From Camarhynchus parvulus (Eukaryota > Chordata > Aves > Passeriformes > Thraupidae), in NCBI RefSeq assembly GCF_901933205.1, contig NC_044573.1, positions 64,398,993-64,462,992 of the forward strand: a stretch of DNA of 64,000 nt, read 5' to 3'. The notes below the pieces were generated by a model. The model ran no database searches and was not told the DNA's origin. It saw only the letters and a program-made list of their open reading frames with translations. Made by a program: the position numbers and the translations under genes. Positions 1 to 13,400 of the stretch are shown here, in pieces (position 1 is the stretch's first letter; every line of letters begins with the position of its first letter).

Positions 1-525
1 TTTATAATGAAATACCCAAGAGACAACTACAGGTTACATTATAGTAGACCCAGGCGTCACTTAGAACTCCTGGTATTTTAAACAAACCATTGTAGAATGA
101 TAATGAAATAAATAAAACATTAGTTTTAATAGAAAATTAGGGTTCATGATAACTATAGGTATTATCTTTGTAAGTGCAGAGGTTTAGAACAGCTACTACC
201 ATGATGAATATATTCAAAATAATTATTGAACACCAATTTTACATAAAAACCTGGAAAATATACAAATGATAATTTTAACAAGATGAACTTTGGAATAAAA
301 AAATTTCACATTCTTTTGAGTAGCTGGTACAGTCATGCCTGCCTGTGGCTGCTCTGACCAATGCTCAGGCTATTCTTGCCAACACTCTGGGCATGTTTGT
401 TCTCATGAGATCTGTGTGGGCTTGGCTTTGATGTTGGAGCCTGGTTTGGCCCAGGTACAGAATGTGCCAATCCCTATCCCCAGGGACAGGGTTTCCTGTA
501 AGAGCCCCAGGCTTGGCTGCTGCAG

Positions 526-697
526 AAAGGGAAGAACCAAATTTCAGTCCAAATGGATTATTCCTATCCAGAGACCCCACGGAGATTTTCTAATTTACAT
601 TGACAGCTGCAAATACATTTGGAGGAATATGCATGAACCTGACTTCGATAGCAACGGCAGGGTTACTCACTTTGGGAGAAAAGGTCTTAACTATGAG
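526..697 (+). other. Possible unconfirmed FN3 exon of ROS1
   Basis: Between CTGCTGCAG and a strong donor TATGAG|GTCAGT the frame reads FQSKWIIPIQRPHGDFLIYI and ends near LNYE, with an FN3-like B-strand tryptophan and C-strand PxGxxLxY. It exits in phase 0 whereas the next recognised exon (1310) enters in phase 1, so at least one link would be missing. I cannot confirm homology. Confidence 0.22.
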
Positions 698-1309
698 GTC
701 AGTCGTTGTGGCCTAAGGGCAAGAATTAGTCCTTGTACCTTCCCTGTACACATGCCTAAATTTCTTCCTTCTTAGCAGGAAATCCGTTTAATATGTTTTT
801 ATTTTGTTTTAGAAGTACATCAATTTTCTTTTGTTACTTTTCAGTAACTGTCAGTGTAGTTTTCTACTGTTTTCTCCCTCCAGACTCCTTTTCCACCTCC
901 CGCATTGTGTCTCATTATCTGTTGTTACATTAGACATGGAAAACTGTTTGGGAGAAAAAGCACACGACATTTAATTGCATGAGAAAGGCAAAGATGTAGC
1001 AAATTCTACAAACTTCCTCTTCTACTTCAAGAAGGACCTAAATTTTTCATTAAAATTGTATATTGTCAAAGATAAGAGTTTCTCTGAGGACCGCTATTTT
1101 TGCGTCCATGAACGCAATCAAATAAAGTTGCCTCAGGTAGAATTTTCTTCTGTTTCTCTTTGTGAGAGCAGAAAGAATACTTTGTAGTTGTGCTTTCTCA
1201 TATGAATGGCGGCAGAATCCCATGCAAGTTTGCATTGGTCCACCCATAATTTTACTTTTTAATCTTTTGATGTCTTTCCTAGATAAAAGATGCCTGATTC
1301 TCTTGCCAG

Positions 1310-1425
1310 ACACTGAGAAACCTACTATCCTTGCTACGACCAACACCAGTTTTACATTAAGCTTGCCATCTGTCACACCACAGCAATTCTGCCCTGGCAT
1401 AACCCAGCCTACACCAACGTACCTG
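1310..1425 (+). CDS. ROS1: ROS1 exon encoding start of an FN3 module (3' end uncertain)
   Basis: After a pyrimidine-rich acceptor ending in TTGCCAG the frame reads [19 protein letters not shown], the A and B strands of an FN3 domain, on to a TPTYL C strand. The exon enters in phase 1. I end it at a GT at 1426 (CTG|GTATTT), which is phase-compatible with the exon at 1908, but that would leave the C to C' region about 15 residues short. Reading on in frame finds no good donor. After a one-base shift near 1430 the sequence continues with [10 protein letters not shown], which fits the missing piece and could end at 1466 (a GC donor) or 1475. The identity is inferred from position and FN3 pattern; the exact end is unresolved. 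Confidence 0.55.
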
Positions 1426-4400
1426 GTATTTCCCAGGCAGATGACAAACATCTGCAGGAACTCAAGGCAATGTTTGTCTGCTCCACAGCAAAAAACATTG
1501 GTATGGCTACTTCACACAGAAAGGCATGTGATACCATCTATAAACAGGGAATGTGATGTCACTTCTAGTGACTTTATGAACCATTCTGTAGTTTTCTGTC
1601 AGTGAGTTTTTCCATTTCTATATTCCAGCAGTAACTGTCCTTTCTCTATGGTAGATTCCTTAGTTTTTCCTTTGTGCAAGAGCCTCCCTACTTTTTGTCT
1701 TGTTTTTTGGTATGTTCTTTCTTTTCTTTAGGGACCTATTACCAAAACTGCGATTCAAACATTCTTTTTTTAAACAATAAAGTGTTTTACAATGCAAAAA
1801 CACTACTGTGTTACTTTTTAACCACACATTTCATTGTCAGATGATTGGGTTGACATATGACTCTTTTCTCTAAGAATGCATGTTTATTATTTGATTTTGG
1901 CTTACAGGAATATCAGGGTCCTATTGCTGTTTTAGAGAACCTACAGCCATTTTCGAGTTATGCCATACAAGTTGCAGTGAAAAACTACTATTCAGATGAG
2001 GAAGTGCTGCCTGTGGGAGAAGGCACAGTTGGCACAACTCTATATGGAGGTTTGTTTCATATTTTATTCTGAATTTGAACTGAGTTCTCATCTCAGAGGA
2101 AGATGTATGCAAGTTTGGGTTGTAAATCAGAAAGTGGACAAACAGTCTGATTAAAATATAACCTGGGTAGATCTTCACAAGGTTTTGGCAAACAGATTTG
2201 ATGAATTTGTAAGATTCATTCAATATATTTGTATCTATTCTTCAAATCTTTGTCTTACTTGCTTCCTGAGGAAAGATAAATTATGGTTAAAAGCTGCTAA
2301 ACAGTTGTAGTTTCTGTCTTGGACCACATCTTTAAGTAAGTTGTGTTCGAATGCATGTGTGATTATGTAGTTTAAGTATGTGTTGTGTATTCATTCAGCA
2401 TTAAGATTTTTTTTCTCTTGGCTTGATGTCGCTCTCATGATTGCTGTTTCTAAGGGTAATGCAGATTTGTTTTGTGAACTAGGCTGAAAAGTCAATACTT
2501 CATTTTTACTTTTGGCCTGAATGAAAACAGCTCATTTTCAGTTGATTTCAAGAATTTTGATGTGCCCTTTCAGTCCTTGTTCTTTGAGAATACTACAGTC
2601 TGAGCTGGATGCCTCCCATGCTTGTAAATACCTCAATTAGGGCATGAAGATACTTCTACTCATTCCCTGCTCCACTCTACCTGTTCACAGCTGTGGGGCA
2701 GCTGCTGTGCCAGTTTCCTTGAAGGTCTTGACATTTTCCAGAAAGAGAAGGATCATGCAAAAGGTGCATGCTATGCTTTTGCACATGTTGCAGCCTGGCC
2801 CAATAGAACTGCCTTGCTCAGCACTTTTTCTTGTTTAGCATGTGCAGTTCTGTACGCGCACGCTTGTCTTTATGAGGAGCTGCCTTTGTGCTCCTCTTCA
2901 GATAATTTTCTCTGTGCTTCTGCTGAAGTCCCTTGCTGAAAACCTGGAAAGCCATTATGAGGGGTAGCTATCCCCCCTGGTATACAGAGTGGTTGCTCTT
3001 CTGTTGTGTCAGTTTTGCTCTGTTGTGCCTGCTGTCAGCAGCCAGTGTCAGCTTGATCCACATAAACTCCACTTGCAAAGCCATCAGCCACCTCTCTTAA
3101 TTCCTAAGTCAGAGAGTCAGAATTATAGCCAAGTCTACAGCATATCTGTGTTTTACTGAAAGACTGTGGAGATGGTACCTAGGGATACTTTGTGTTCAAC
3201 TCACTGTGCTGTGGGAATGCTGTGGCCCTCATCTTCATTAGTTTTCTTGCCTGGGTCTTGTCCTGCAGAGTTGGAGCAGTTATTTTTTTGAGAGAGGGTA
3301 AGGGAGCGAAACTGAGAGGCACAGCAGCTTTTGGCCCTTGGGCACTGGCTCCCTTAGCCTGGCTGCATCAGGGCTGGCTGTGGCTGGCACAGAGCTGTGC
3401 TGCACAGCTGCGCATGTGGATATTGCTGTGACATGCACTGAGGGAGCCACAGCAGGGACCCCTAAGGTTTTCCTTTGCCTCTTTTTACCTCTCTGTGGGT
3501 TTTGACTGCTTCAGAAGTTGATGGAATAACTGGAATTCAAGTACAAACAGCCATCACTGAGTTTTTCTTACTTTCCTCAATGTCTTGTTTCCCTAGTGAT
3601 CAAGTCTGCCCAAGAAAACATTTTATCCAGAACACCTGGAAACAAGTGCATGACAGGAGCCCTGATTTCCCTTTTTCTTTCCTTAGGGATGCACTCTTTA
3701 AAGGTTTCTTTAAGGGTTCATTCACAGAATAACTAGCCTCTCTTTTTGCCACCATTGTCCAGAGGAGAGCATCACCTGTGAGCCGCCAGTGGCTTCTCTT
3801 ATGCACAGATCATTCCCTGGTTTTTATCCTGGGAGCAGTCACATTTTTCCCCTTAAAAGCCCTCTGTTTAAGGTGAGCTTCTTTTCATCTTTCAAATGGA
3901 AGTGAAACGAGGTGCAGGCATATTGTCACCCTTCTCATGGAATCCAGACTTGCTACACTTTGAGTTCTCTAGTTCCACTGTGCTGCATATTTTTCTCTTA
4001 ACAGTCAGATCCCTTAGCATCTGCAACATCAAGGCAATAGGCTCCCATGTGAATCTCTGAATATTGTGAGCTGGTCTCTTCTACCATGCCTGCAGTGAGA
4101 GGACTGGAGGCAATGGCCTTTATCTGAGATGGGAGATTCAGATTAGATATCAGAAAAAATGTTCACAATGTTCAGGTGGTCAGGCACTGGAATAGGTTTC
4201 CCAGGGAGTGGTGGTGGAGTCACCATCCCCGGAGGTGCTTAAGAGGCACCTGGTGTTGGGTGATGTGGTTTAGGGGTTACAGTGGTAGTTCTGGTTGACA
4301 GTTGGACTTAATGATCTGAAAGGTCTCTTCCAACCTTGATGATTCAACCTTCCTAGGGAGTCTGTGGAGAAAAACAAACAACCAAACAAACAAAAACCCC

Positions 4401-7400
4401 CCAAACACCCAAGAATTCTGGCCCTCTATCAGTAGATTTCAATTCTTTGCGTGGGATTCCACATCTGTAATATAACATTTTTGTGATACATTGATTTAAT
4501 AACATTAAATACTATTGGGATGTGGAAAGAATTGACATAATTATTTTTTTGTATGGGGAACTGTGCTATCCTGCAGCAATGTACATCCTTTCAGTGATGA
4601 AACATAAAGGTAGATTATAAAATGGGAGACTGGATTGCTCCACTCAAATGGAATTTTTTAGTCTCATGTTAAAATAAAATATGAAACTCAGAACAGGTTT
4701 CTCTAGTTGAGACAAAATATAAAATCTGGATGAAAATCAAGTCTTAGACAAAAAGCAAAGCAAACCAAACCAACAAAAAACCCTCACCCCAGCTTGGAAA
4801 CCCTGAGTATTTTGAATAGATATTTGTATCAGCATTCAGAGCTTTTCAAATTTGTTGAAAAACTTCCAGCCAGCTGTAAATAGAAGGTATATGTGTCCTA
4901 ACACTTATGTTCTCAATTTCATGAATGTAATTGCCAGTTTAAATTGTAATCAGATGCTGCTAGAGCCTCTTGAAGTGTGTACACTATTTAACACCTCTGA
5001 AGCTGTGTGAATTCCCTCAATGCCTTTTTCTCAATTCTCTAATGAAGTGAAAGAAGCTTGGAATAATTTGTGCTTTCCATCAAATAGCAAGGTAGAGGGA
5101 ATGAAAAAAAGAGGAAAACAATGCATTGCTCTTGCCACAGAGTGTCACTCTTACTCCACATATGTTTTAGCTAGACAAATAAGAAACTTGTCCTTTCCTA
5201 GTCTAGTTTCTGTATATTTCATTAAATAATTTCTAGTCTTGCTATCAGGATATGAAATAAAACATATGGACTCATCATTTTGGTATGTTGGGAACATAAA
5301 GAGTGTAATGACTTGTTAACTTTTTACCTCTCTGGACACCTCAATAGGAAATAAAGATTTTTTTTTTTATACAGAGCAGGGACATGCCGTTACAAAGTCT
5401 GTGATCTTAAAGCTTCAAAGGAAGGGTTGATTTTTCCAGAACAATTAGTGAGTAACCAGCTGGTATGGACATCTGACCAGCAACCCAATTTCTTCCTTAC
5501 ACAGCTCAGCCAGACTCTTATTTCTGAGAAAAATTTTAAATGATGGGAAATAATGGATTTTCTTCCCTTATAAGTTTCCATTCAAGAAAAGACTTTCCAA
5601 TTGGAATAGTGCACAGGTATTTTGTGTGTGTGCGTATTCAAGTAGACACCATAGTCAACTCACATCTGAGACCCTGATTAGGAAGCTAAGAGGGAGCAGG
5701 AATTCAGTGATATGGCTATCAATGTAGAGGTGTGTATATATATATGTGTGTGTGTTTGTTTTCCTGGTGTTCAGGTTTTTTGTCTGCTTGCATATTGGGA
5801 TAGCTAAGAAAATACTAAAAGTCTCTCAAAATATTTTGAACTTGTCTTCAGCTGACTGACTATACCAGAATATGAGTTTTACCTGTGTAGAGTTTCAGTC
5901 CTGTGAATGAACCATATTAATAAACTTACATCCTTCTTTTCTTTCCTTGGTGACATTTCTTGACTACTCTAAAAAGGAGATTAATTTTTCTTTCTGTTCT
6001 AGTACCAGAGGCAGTTAACACTATTAAAGCATTAGTTTTGTCTGACACCACCATCAACATATCCTGGAGTGAACCTCTGAAGCCAAATGGACCTCTTGAA
6101 TCCCTCCGCTATCAAATCTCTGTCAATTTATTGCCTCCTGTCCCAGCGACACCGTTGCGAAAAAGTGAATTTTCAAATGGGGTGCTTGCCTGGTCTGTCA
6201 GTGGGCTTCAACCTGGAACAAAAAATTTGTTCAAGGTATCATTGCAATTAGTTTTACTTGTCTGTTCAACCTGCAAATCTTTAGACTTCTCATCTGCAAA
6301 ATAGACAAATGAAAGTATGCAATGTGGATTCATAAGAACAAAATTTGCTGCTTCTCCCTTTACAGGTGAAGGCTGAAAAATATAGTAAATCTGGACAGCA
6401 GGCCTGTGATCAGAGTGACAGTTTCAAAAGTAACCAAGTAAACGTGTTGTCTGCAGAATGTGCACTGGGTATCACAAATAGAGTGATTTACACAGTTGGG
6501 AGAACATTCAGATGATGGCAGGAGGGGATCTGTAGGTCCTAATTTGATTTTGGGCTTTTGTAAATGATTTGAATAATATAATGGGAAATATATGCACATA
6601 CACATACCTAAATACCTGTATGCGTGTATGTGAGTATGCATACCTAACCAGTCATATTTGCCTGTGGCTTAGTGAAAAATAATGTGCTAAGGCACTTCTT
6701 GACTTTGTGTTTCTGTGGTTCTAAAACACTGCCTAATATGTGATGAGACATCTTCATAGCTGTGTAAGAGAGTGTGGCATTTAAGAAAGACCTAGAAAGA
6801 GAAGGGACTTGGTAGAAATCTGAGATGAGAAACTAAGAAGAGTCTCTGAGGAAGGGTACTCCTGGACATGAACTTTCAGCCTGAAGGTATATAACCTTGC
6901 AGCTATGAGGGGCAAAATCTTTCTACACCTTAATCTCTATTGCCTGAATACTGTCTTGTTTGAAATGTTGGTCTTCCAAACACTTGGTGCTGCTAAAGCA
7001 AAGCTACCTTTCCAACTGCTCTGGTATTGTACACTTCATCCATTGCCTTACTAGGTTCTTGCTTTTCATCCTGATGAGAACTGGCTTTCTGAAAGTGTCC
7101 CTGTCATTGCAAAAACATTTGAGACTCCAGCTGCACCTATCAACGTAGTCCCCAGAAACACCAGTTTCCAGCTAGAATGGAGAGCTCCTCTGCATATCAG
7201 TGAAAACAGCTTCTGGTTTGAGCTGCATAAGGTAAAAATACCTCTAAGTTTAGGGTGGGGTTTTTTTTCAGATCAGAGAAAATTTAACCTACTCTGCTCT
7301 GGTAAGCAGGACAGGGTGGGTGGCAGGATGTATATGAAGAGTCTCAGTGGATAATTTGGGCATGGTGATGTCAGTCTTAGCTGCTCAGCAGGGGTAGGAT

Positions 7401-10400
7401 GGAGTCAGCATTTGCCAGGAACAAGGAGGAGTGCAGCTGTAGCATTTAGTGCTCCATAGTGCCAAAGGACATCCTGGATGACCTCACCAGAATTCCTTCT
7501 GAGTCTCCTGTTTCAGCAGTCCTATCCTGGTTTCCTCACTGCCCTGCCCCAACTGGGTTTGCAGTTGCAAATCCTATGTCTGCCCTGCACAAGAAAAAGA
7601 ATAAAAGGTTTTTCAGCATTAAATATTAGCCACAACCTAGTATCTGGATTTATTTTCCTGTGACAGAGGTTAGGAGAAAATGCCAGAGAGAAGAGCAGGT
7701 CCAAGAAGTAAGGAGTAAGCACTGCAGTGAGAGCAGCATGCATGAAAACTTCAGACTTCAACACCTGAACCACTGGACACAGAAAAATTCATGTCCTAAA
7801 CTGGATCATGTAAATTCTTTACTATAGAGAATCAGATTCAATAGACCTACACCAAACATTTCCCTGGCCTAAAATAAATGTCACATCACAATTCCACTAA
7901 CCCACCACCTCCTTTCAATTGCATCATGGCAAGCTGAACTCATGGGCACGATGATCCAGAAATACGAGGGGAAGGCTCCTTTTGGCTGTGTAAAGCAGGC
8001 ACTTAATCTGTTGTTCTTTGTTACTGCCAAGACTTGTAGGTCTCCTGAAAACAAAGAAGAAAATTAGGGTTTGTGTCCTTGGTCTCTGAGAGGACAGAGT
8101 CCCATGGTTGAAAAAGTATCTGCGTCATATTTCCACTATGATATTAAGAGGTGGCAAAGTAGTTGATCTACCCAGGAATAGAACTGTGACACACTTTCAG
8201 CAGAAAGTTGACCATAATGATATTTTATTTCTCTAGTGGCCAACAAAAAGTGACTGGTTTTCTCCTGCAAACACTACATGCATAGGAAATCTTGTTTACA
8301 AATGCAACATCACAGGAACTCTTCCTTGGACCAACTACTTTGTAAGAGTCACAGTAGTTTATGTCACAGGAGTGAAAAGCACTTCCTCTTCCACAAGCTT
8401 TAAAACTACAGGTAAGCACTTAACACAGCATGAGAAGATTTTAAGACTTTACAGGATGTGAACATTAAACATGATATTTTCAAAAATTTAGCAGGGAATT
8501 TTCTTATACTAAGACCCAATAGTTCTGTTTGTTTGAAAAATGAATAACACAATAGCATACGTTCAGATGTAATAGGGGGAAAGAAATGAGATTCATTTCC
8601 AAGTGGAGCAGAGGAAAGAGTGAGGAGAACTGAAATGAAATTTCTATAATGTAAGTGAACTCATTACTGGTGAAAGTCTGCATGTGGGTAAAAATTTTAG
8701 AATTCATCCATCACAAAGAGAAGGCCAAGGATTCATTCTCTCTGAGGGTTTTTAATATAGATCCTCTTTCCTTTTGTATGTCTAAACATTCATGTGTGCA
8801 TCAGATTTTTCTCTGTGCCTGTTGGCCCTTTGTCATGCTACAAACATATTTTAAAGATTCTGTTTCTTCCCTGTTTGGCTTAAGCTGGTGTTCCCAGTAA
8901 GCCAGGAGTTCCTAAAAAAGCCGAAGACTCCAAAAACTCTCTACAGTGGGAAAAGGCTGATGACAATGGAAGCAAACTGACATACTACATCTTAGAGAGC
9001 AGGTAAGCAATGCATGAGGCACTCTTCCCATAGGTAACAGCCCAGAACAAATCTGGGTGTGCCGGGCTTTTCAAGTTGGCTCTGATGGGAAGAATGAAAT
9101 GTATATGATCAAAAGGTTCTTCCCACTGGGATCTCTTTCTTAGATAAACCAAGAACCCATAATTTCCAGAATTTCTGGAAAACACAGAAGGAAAATAAAC
9201 ACTAACAACATTTTCAGAGTAATCTTGAAATACAATTATATGTTTAGATCTATGTCAGTGAACTGGAAGATTCGGAGAGAATTTCAAATCACAAATCTTA
9301 CATGTAGTATGTATTTTTGGCTAATAAATATGTATAAATATATTAGTGTTCAGAGGACTGAAAGAATATTGCCAGAAATAAAGTATTCCCACCCATATGG
9401 GGTGACTGCATAATTTTTCAAGTTCTCTGTCATCAAATTCTAATTGCCTGGGCTACTGATGTCAGACTAGAACACCAGCTCGCTCTTGCACTGGCATTGG
9501 AAGGGCTGATAGGGCAGGTTATAGTATATTGCTGTGGGCAGTGACTTTGAATTTCTAATTTTTTGACCACGACTCTGGCGAGATTCCTTTAAAGCAGTCA
9601 GTGCAAAGTTTAATTAATGCATTATTTTAAAACTAGGAGAATCTATCTTCTGAAATATTCCAGTGATTGTTTGAAGTCATTATTGATGGAGGGAAGCAAT
9701 TTTCTAAACTCAGCCATTATTTCTTTCTCTGTGCTTATGAAAACTAAGCACTGGCAGCACTCTGAGCTGGAAATGCTTTACCTATATAAGTTTTCACCCA
9801 GACATATTTTCCTGGTGCTGTAAGCTTCCTACAGTTCCATGAGCATGCAGGAGAACTGACATGCATGCTCTGAGAAAACGATGATTTTGATATGCCAGGA
9901 GACAATCTGTACCTGACTTGCTGCAAATGGGTAAGGAAAGGTCAGTCCCTTGGTCTTTGCCAGGACTGTGCATTAGCTGCTGTGCTCTCCAGACTCCAGC
10001 TTCTTATTTATCTATGGAATCATAATGCTTCACTGAAGTGGTCTTTTAAATTAGTCAGCTTTTCTCTTGTAGTTTGAATGTACACAAGCTGATGGTTTTG
10101 ACTGAATTTCACACCAGATAGAAAAATGTTAGGCCACTTGCAAAGCATTCTAGAAAATGTTTGCCTAACCGCTTTAATCAACCTCTGTTTTTCATATAGC
10201 TCTAGTGGCAACATGTACACACCAAGGGCATGAGTTTTCCCATGTCTTCCTGGTTTAGAAGCGTTTGGCCTTTTTTCTCCATTAAAGTGTGTTGGGAGAA
10301 TGAGTGACTTGCTCATGAAGGTCATTTCACATGATGTATTGCGGTGTTGTGTGACATGAAATGATATTTCAGATATGGCCTTTCAAGTTTAAGTATGTGG

Positions 10401-13400
10401 TCTTGTGAGCAATCAATCTCAGTCCAATGGGGAAAGGAAGAAATACACCCAGCAGTCAGCAGATACTATGGGAAAGTGGCTAGCTAAAGAATGGTATCTT
10501 CACTGCCAATGTCTTGCTTCCCATTTAGCTTGAGAAACCTGATGCACAAGAGACACTGAATCACTGAATTGGTCTGGGTCTGGAAGGGAAAAAAGCTCTA
10601 GCACAGTAGATTTGTTTTTTGTTGTTTTTGGTTTTTTTTTTTTTTTTTTGCCAGAAAGCTAAATAAGAACATTTTGAAATCTTGGTGGTGAGGCATATAC
10701 TGAAACAGGTGAATCAGGCATATATTGAACAGGTTTTTTTTTTGTGTCTAAAGTGTTCTAGTATTTAATTTCCAATGCCAAGATAAAGATATTTGTTTCC
10801 TAGCACAGCTGAAATGGCACAGCAGAATTTTCTTCTCTTTAGCCAGAATCTCATTACCAGATTGAGCTTTTATGCAGGCAGAGAAATGCTGTGAAAACCA
10901 TGGAACTGAAGGAAAGAATGGGCTGGGGGTGAGGCAGTCAACTGCCCTCGTGGCATTAATGACATTCCTGTGTCATGCTGTGCATGCTGCAGGAAACAGT
11001 CTGGCAACAGCAGTGATGTGAAGTCCACGTGGGAGGTGGTTTACAATGGCTCCTGTGGCAGTATTTGCACATGGAAGGCCAAGAACTTGGAAGGAGCTTT
11101 CCAGTTCAGAGCAGCAGCTGCAAATGTACTGGGACTTGGTGAATACAGTGATGTTAGCATGGATATAATTTTGAGTGAAGGTATGTCTTGTACTTTTGTA
11201 TCCTGTTAATCCTTTTTTTTGTTATTCTAAATAGTCATACCAATTTAGGAACAGAGACTGGCTATTTTAATAAGAATAATCCTGCAAAGATAAAATAATG
11301 TCTCTAATAGGTAATAAATGATTATGTTTTTGTTGTGACCCCTGCTGCTAGTGCTCATCCAGGCTCTTTTGCTCAGAACAGTGGGCCTGAAAAGTGCTTC
11401 TCCTCATTTATAGCACTTTGTCTCTGTGACTCTGCCACTCTGCTTTATGATGTGATTCTTGAAAAAAAGACAAGCTTGCCCACTGGGTAAAAATATTGGA
11501 ATTACTTCTTGCCTTCAGCCAGAATATTAGACTTTCACTTTGTGGCTGCTTTTGGAATTCCCACCTTGAGTAGTCAAACAGTTCAGCATTTTCTATTTCT
11601 GCATACACATTAGGTGGCAGGAATGGCCCAAGTCTGGGGGAGAAGGATTAGTCTGACCAAATACATATCCACATAGAGCCTACAAGAGAACTTTGTGCAG
11701 TGAAAGACTTTTACATAGCAGGGAGCTGAAGGGTTCTCTCAGGTGTGCTCTGCTGCATAGGATTGACATTGCATGCATACACAGTAATTAAACAAATTTT
11801 CTTTTCTCTTTAACAGATAGCATGATGTCCATGGGCACCATCATTGCCATTGTTTCTGTGGTTGGAGTTGTTGTGCTGTGTTTGGCTGTGGTCATGCTGT
11901 TTGGTTTTGGTATGTGATTGAGTTTTTTGTTTACCCTTGGTTTGCCAAGCCTTGGTGAAAGGCAGTTCAGGTGTTGGGAAATGATTGGCCTTCAGATTTA
12001 GGAAAATGCTCCCCGCCCTAGGATGGGAGCTGGGAGGAATTTGTATATTCTCATTCTTTGAGGCCCTAGAGATGGCTTATTATATTACATGGTATGAAGG
12101 ACAGGATAGAAATTCACTCCATCCTCAGTAATTTCTTGCTGTTGTTTACCTGCCTGGAGAGCACAGGAGTGCTTAAGGAACTCTAATGCTCGTGTGGGTT
12201 CTTCTAAAAACTTGACCTTACTTTCAGGGTGAAACACTTAATGATCTCCTTTTCTATTCCAGTATGGAAACAAAGATTGAAATCCAGAAAACCGGCCTTG
12301 CCTGGACAGATAGTGTTTATCAAGGAAGATAAAGAGCTAGCTCAACTCAGAGGGATGGCTGAAACAGTGGGACTAGCCAATGCCTGCTATGCCATACGGT
12401 ATGTCCTCAGAGCAAATGTATTTCAAGGAGAAAAACATCAAAGAGGTCTTCCCTGGACCAGTTTACATCAGGGCACTGATCCCTGAAACCTCAAGGTAGA
12501 GTTAAGAGCTGCATGTTTGCTGCAGGGCAGATCTGCTCCAAATGATGCCCTGCCATGCTGCCCCTCTGGCACACAGCCCAGTCTGGATCCCCCCTAGCCC
12601 ATCCTTCATGTCACTCTGGCAAGAAACACAAGTGCACAGGGAAGGGAGAAGACCTGGTGTTTTCCAGTAACTTCCAAAACATCCAGGCCTCACTTGAGCT
12701 CCCCTTAAGTATACCTGATAACACAAATAGTACCAGCTTCTTTTGAATTTTTATAGAATTTCAGACATCCTTAGGTATGAATGAGTGACTTGTATTGCTG
12801 TTTTGTAGCACTCTTCCTTCTCAAGCAGAGATTGAATCACTGCCAGCTTTCCCTCGGGACAAACTCAACTTACACAAATTGTTAGGAAGTGGAGCCTTTG
12901 GAGAGGTATATGAAGGGACTGCAGTAGATATCCTGGCAGATGGAAGTGGAGAATCCAAAGTAGCAGTCAAGGTAATCATAATAATCTGTTCTCTTGCAAG
13001 AGAATGGGATGGGCAGAGAGATCTGTCTCAGAGGTTTTACCTGAGAAATGGGTGTTGAGCTGATCTGGGTGTTTTCTTTGCAGTGTTTCTTGCAAATGTC
13101 TTAAAGCTCAGCTCAATGATTTCTGGAAAATAATGTGTATGTAAGGCCACATCTATGTCTGATTGTTTTACTTAAGCACCATGTAGTAACAGTGATGATG
13201 ATGAAATGTTTCTACACTTCTGCTTTCCGTTGAGCAGACTTTGAAGAAGGGTGCGACAGATCACGAGAAGAGTGAATTCTTGAAGGAAGCACACTTAATG
13301 AGGTAGGGACTGCTTTGTCCCTGGGCACCCTTCAAAGCTGGTATCACCTGAGGGTGGTGGCTTTCCAGGGGAATGAAAGCAGCACTTTCCTCTAAACAGA

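Larger units (their letters stand above)
2050..6002 (+). other. ROS1: ROS1 intron (3953 bp)
   Basis: Non-coding. It holds a CR1 3' fragment (4085-4350), a TG/TA microsatellite (5731-5757) and a short CAAA-rich stretch around 4370-4395. I see no conserved coding segment in it. Confidence 0.8.

Noticed and set aside
1032..1136. 35-codon exon-like segment (YIVKDKSFSEDRYFC) with a good donor CAG|GTAGAA
   Set aside because: Entry and exit in phase 0 do not fit the following phase-1 exon and the residues match no FN3 strand pattern.
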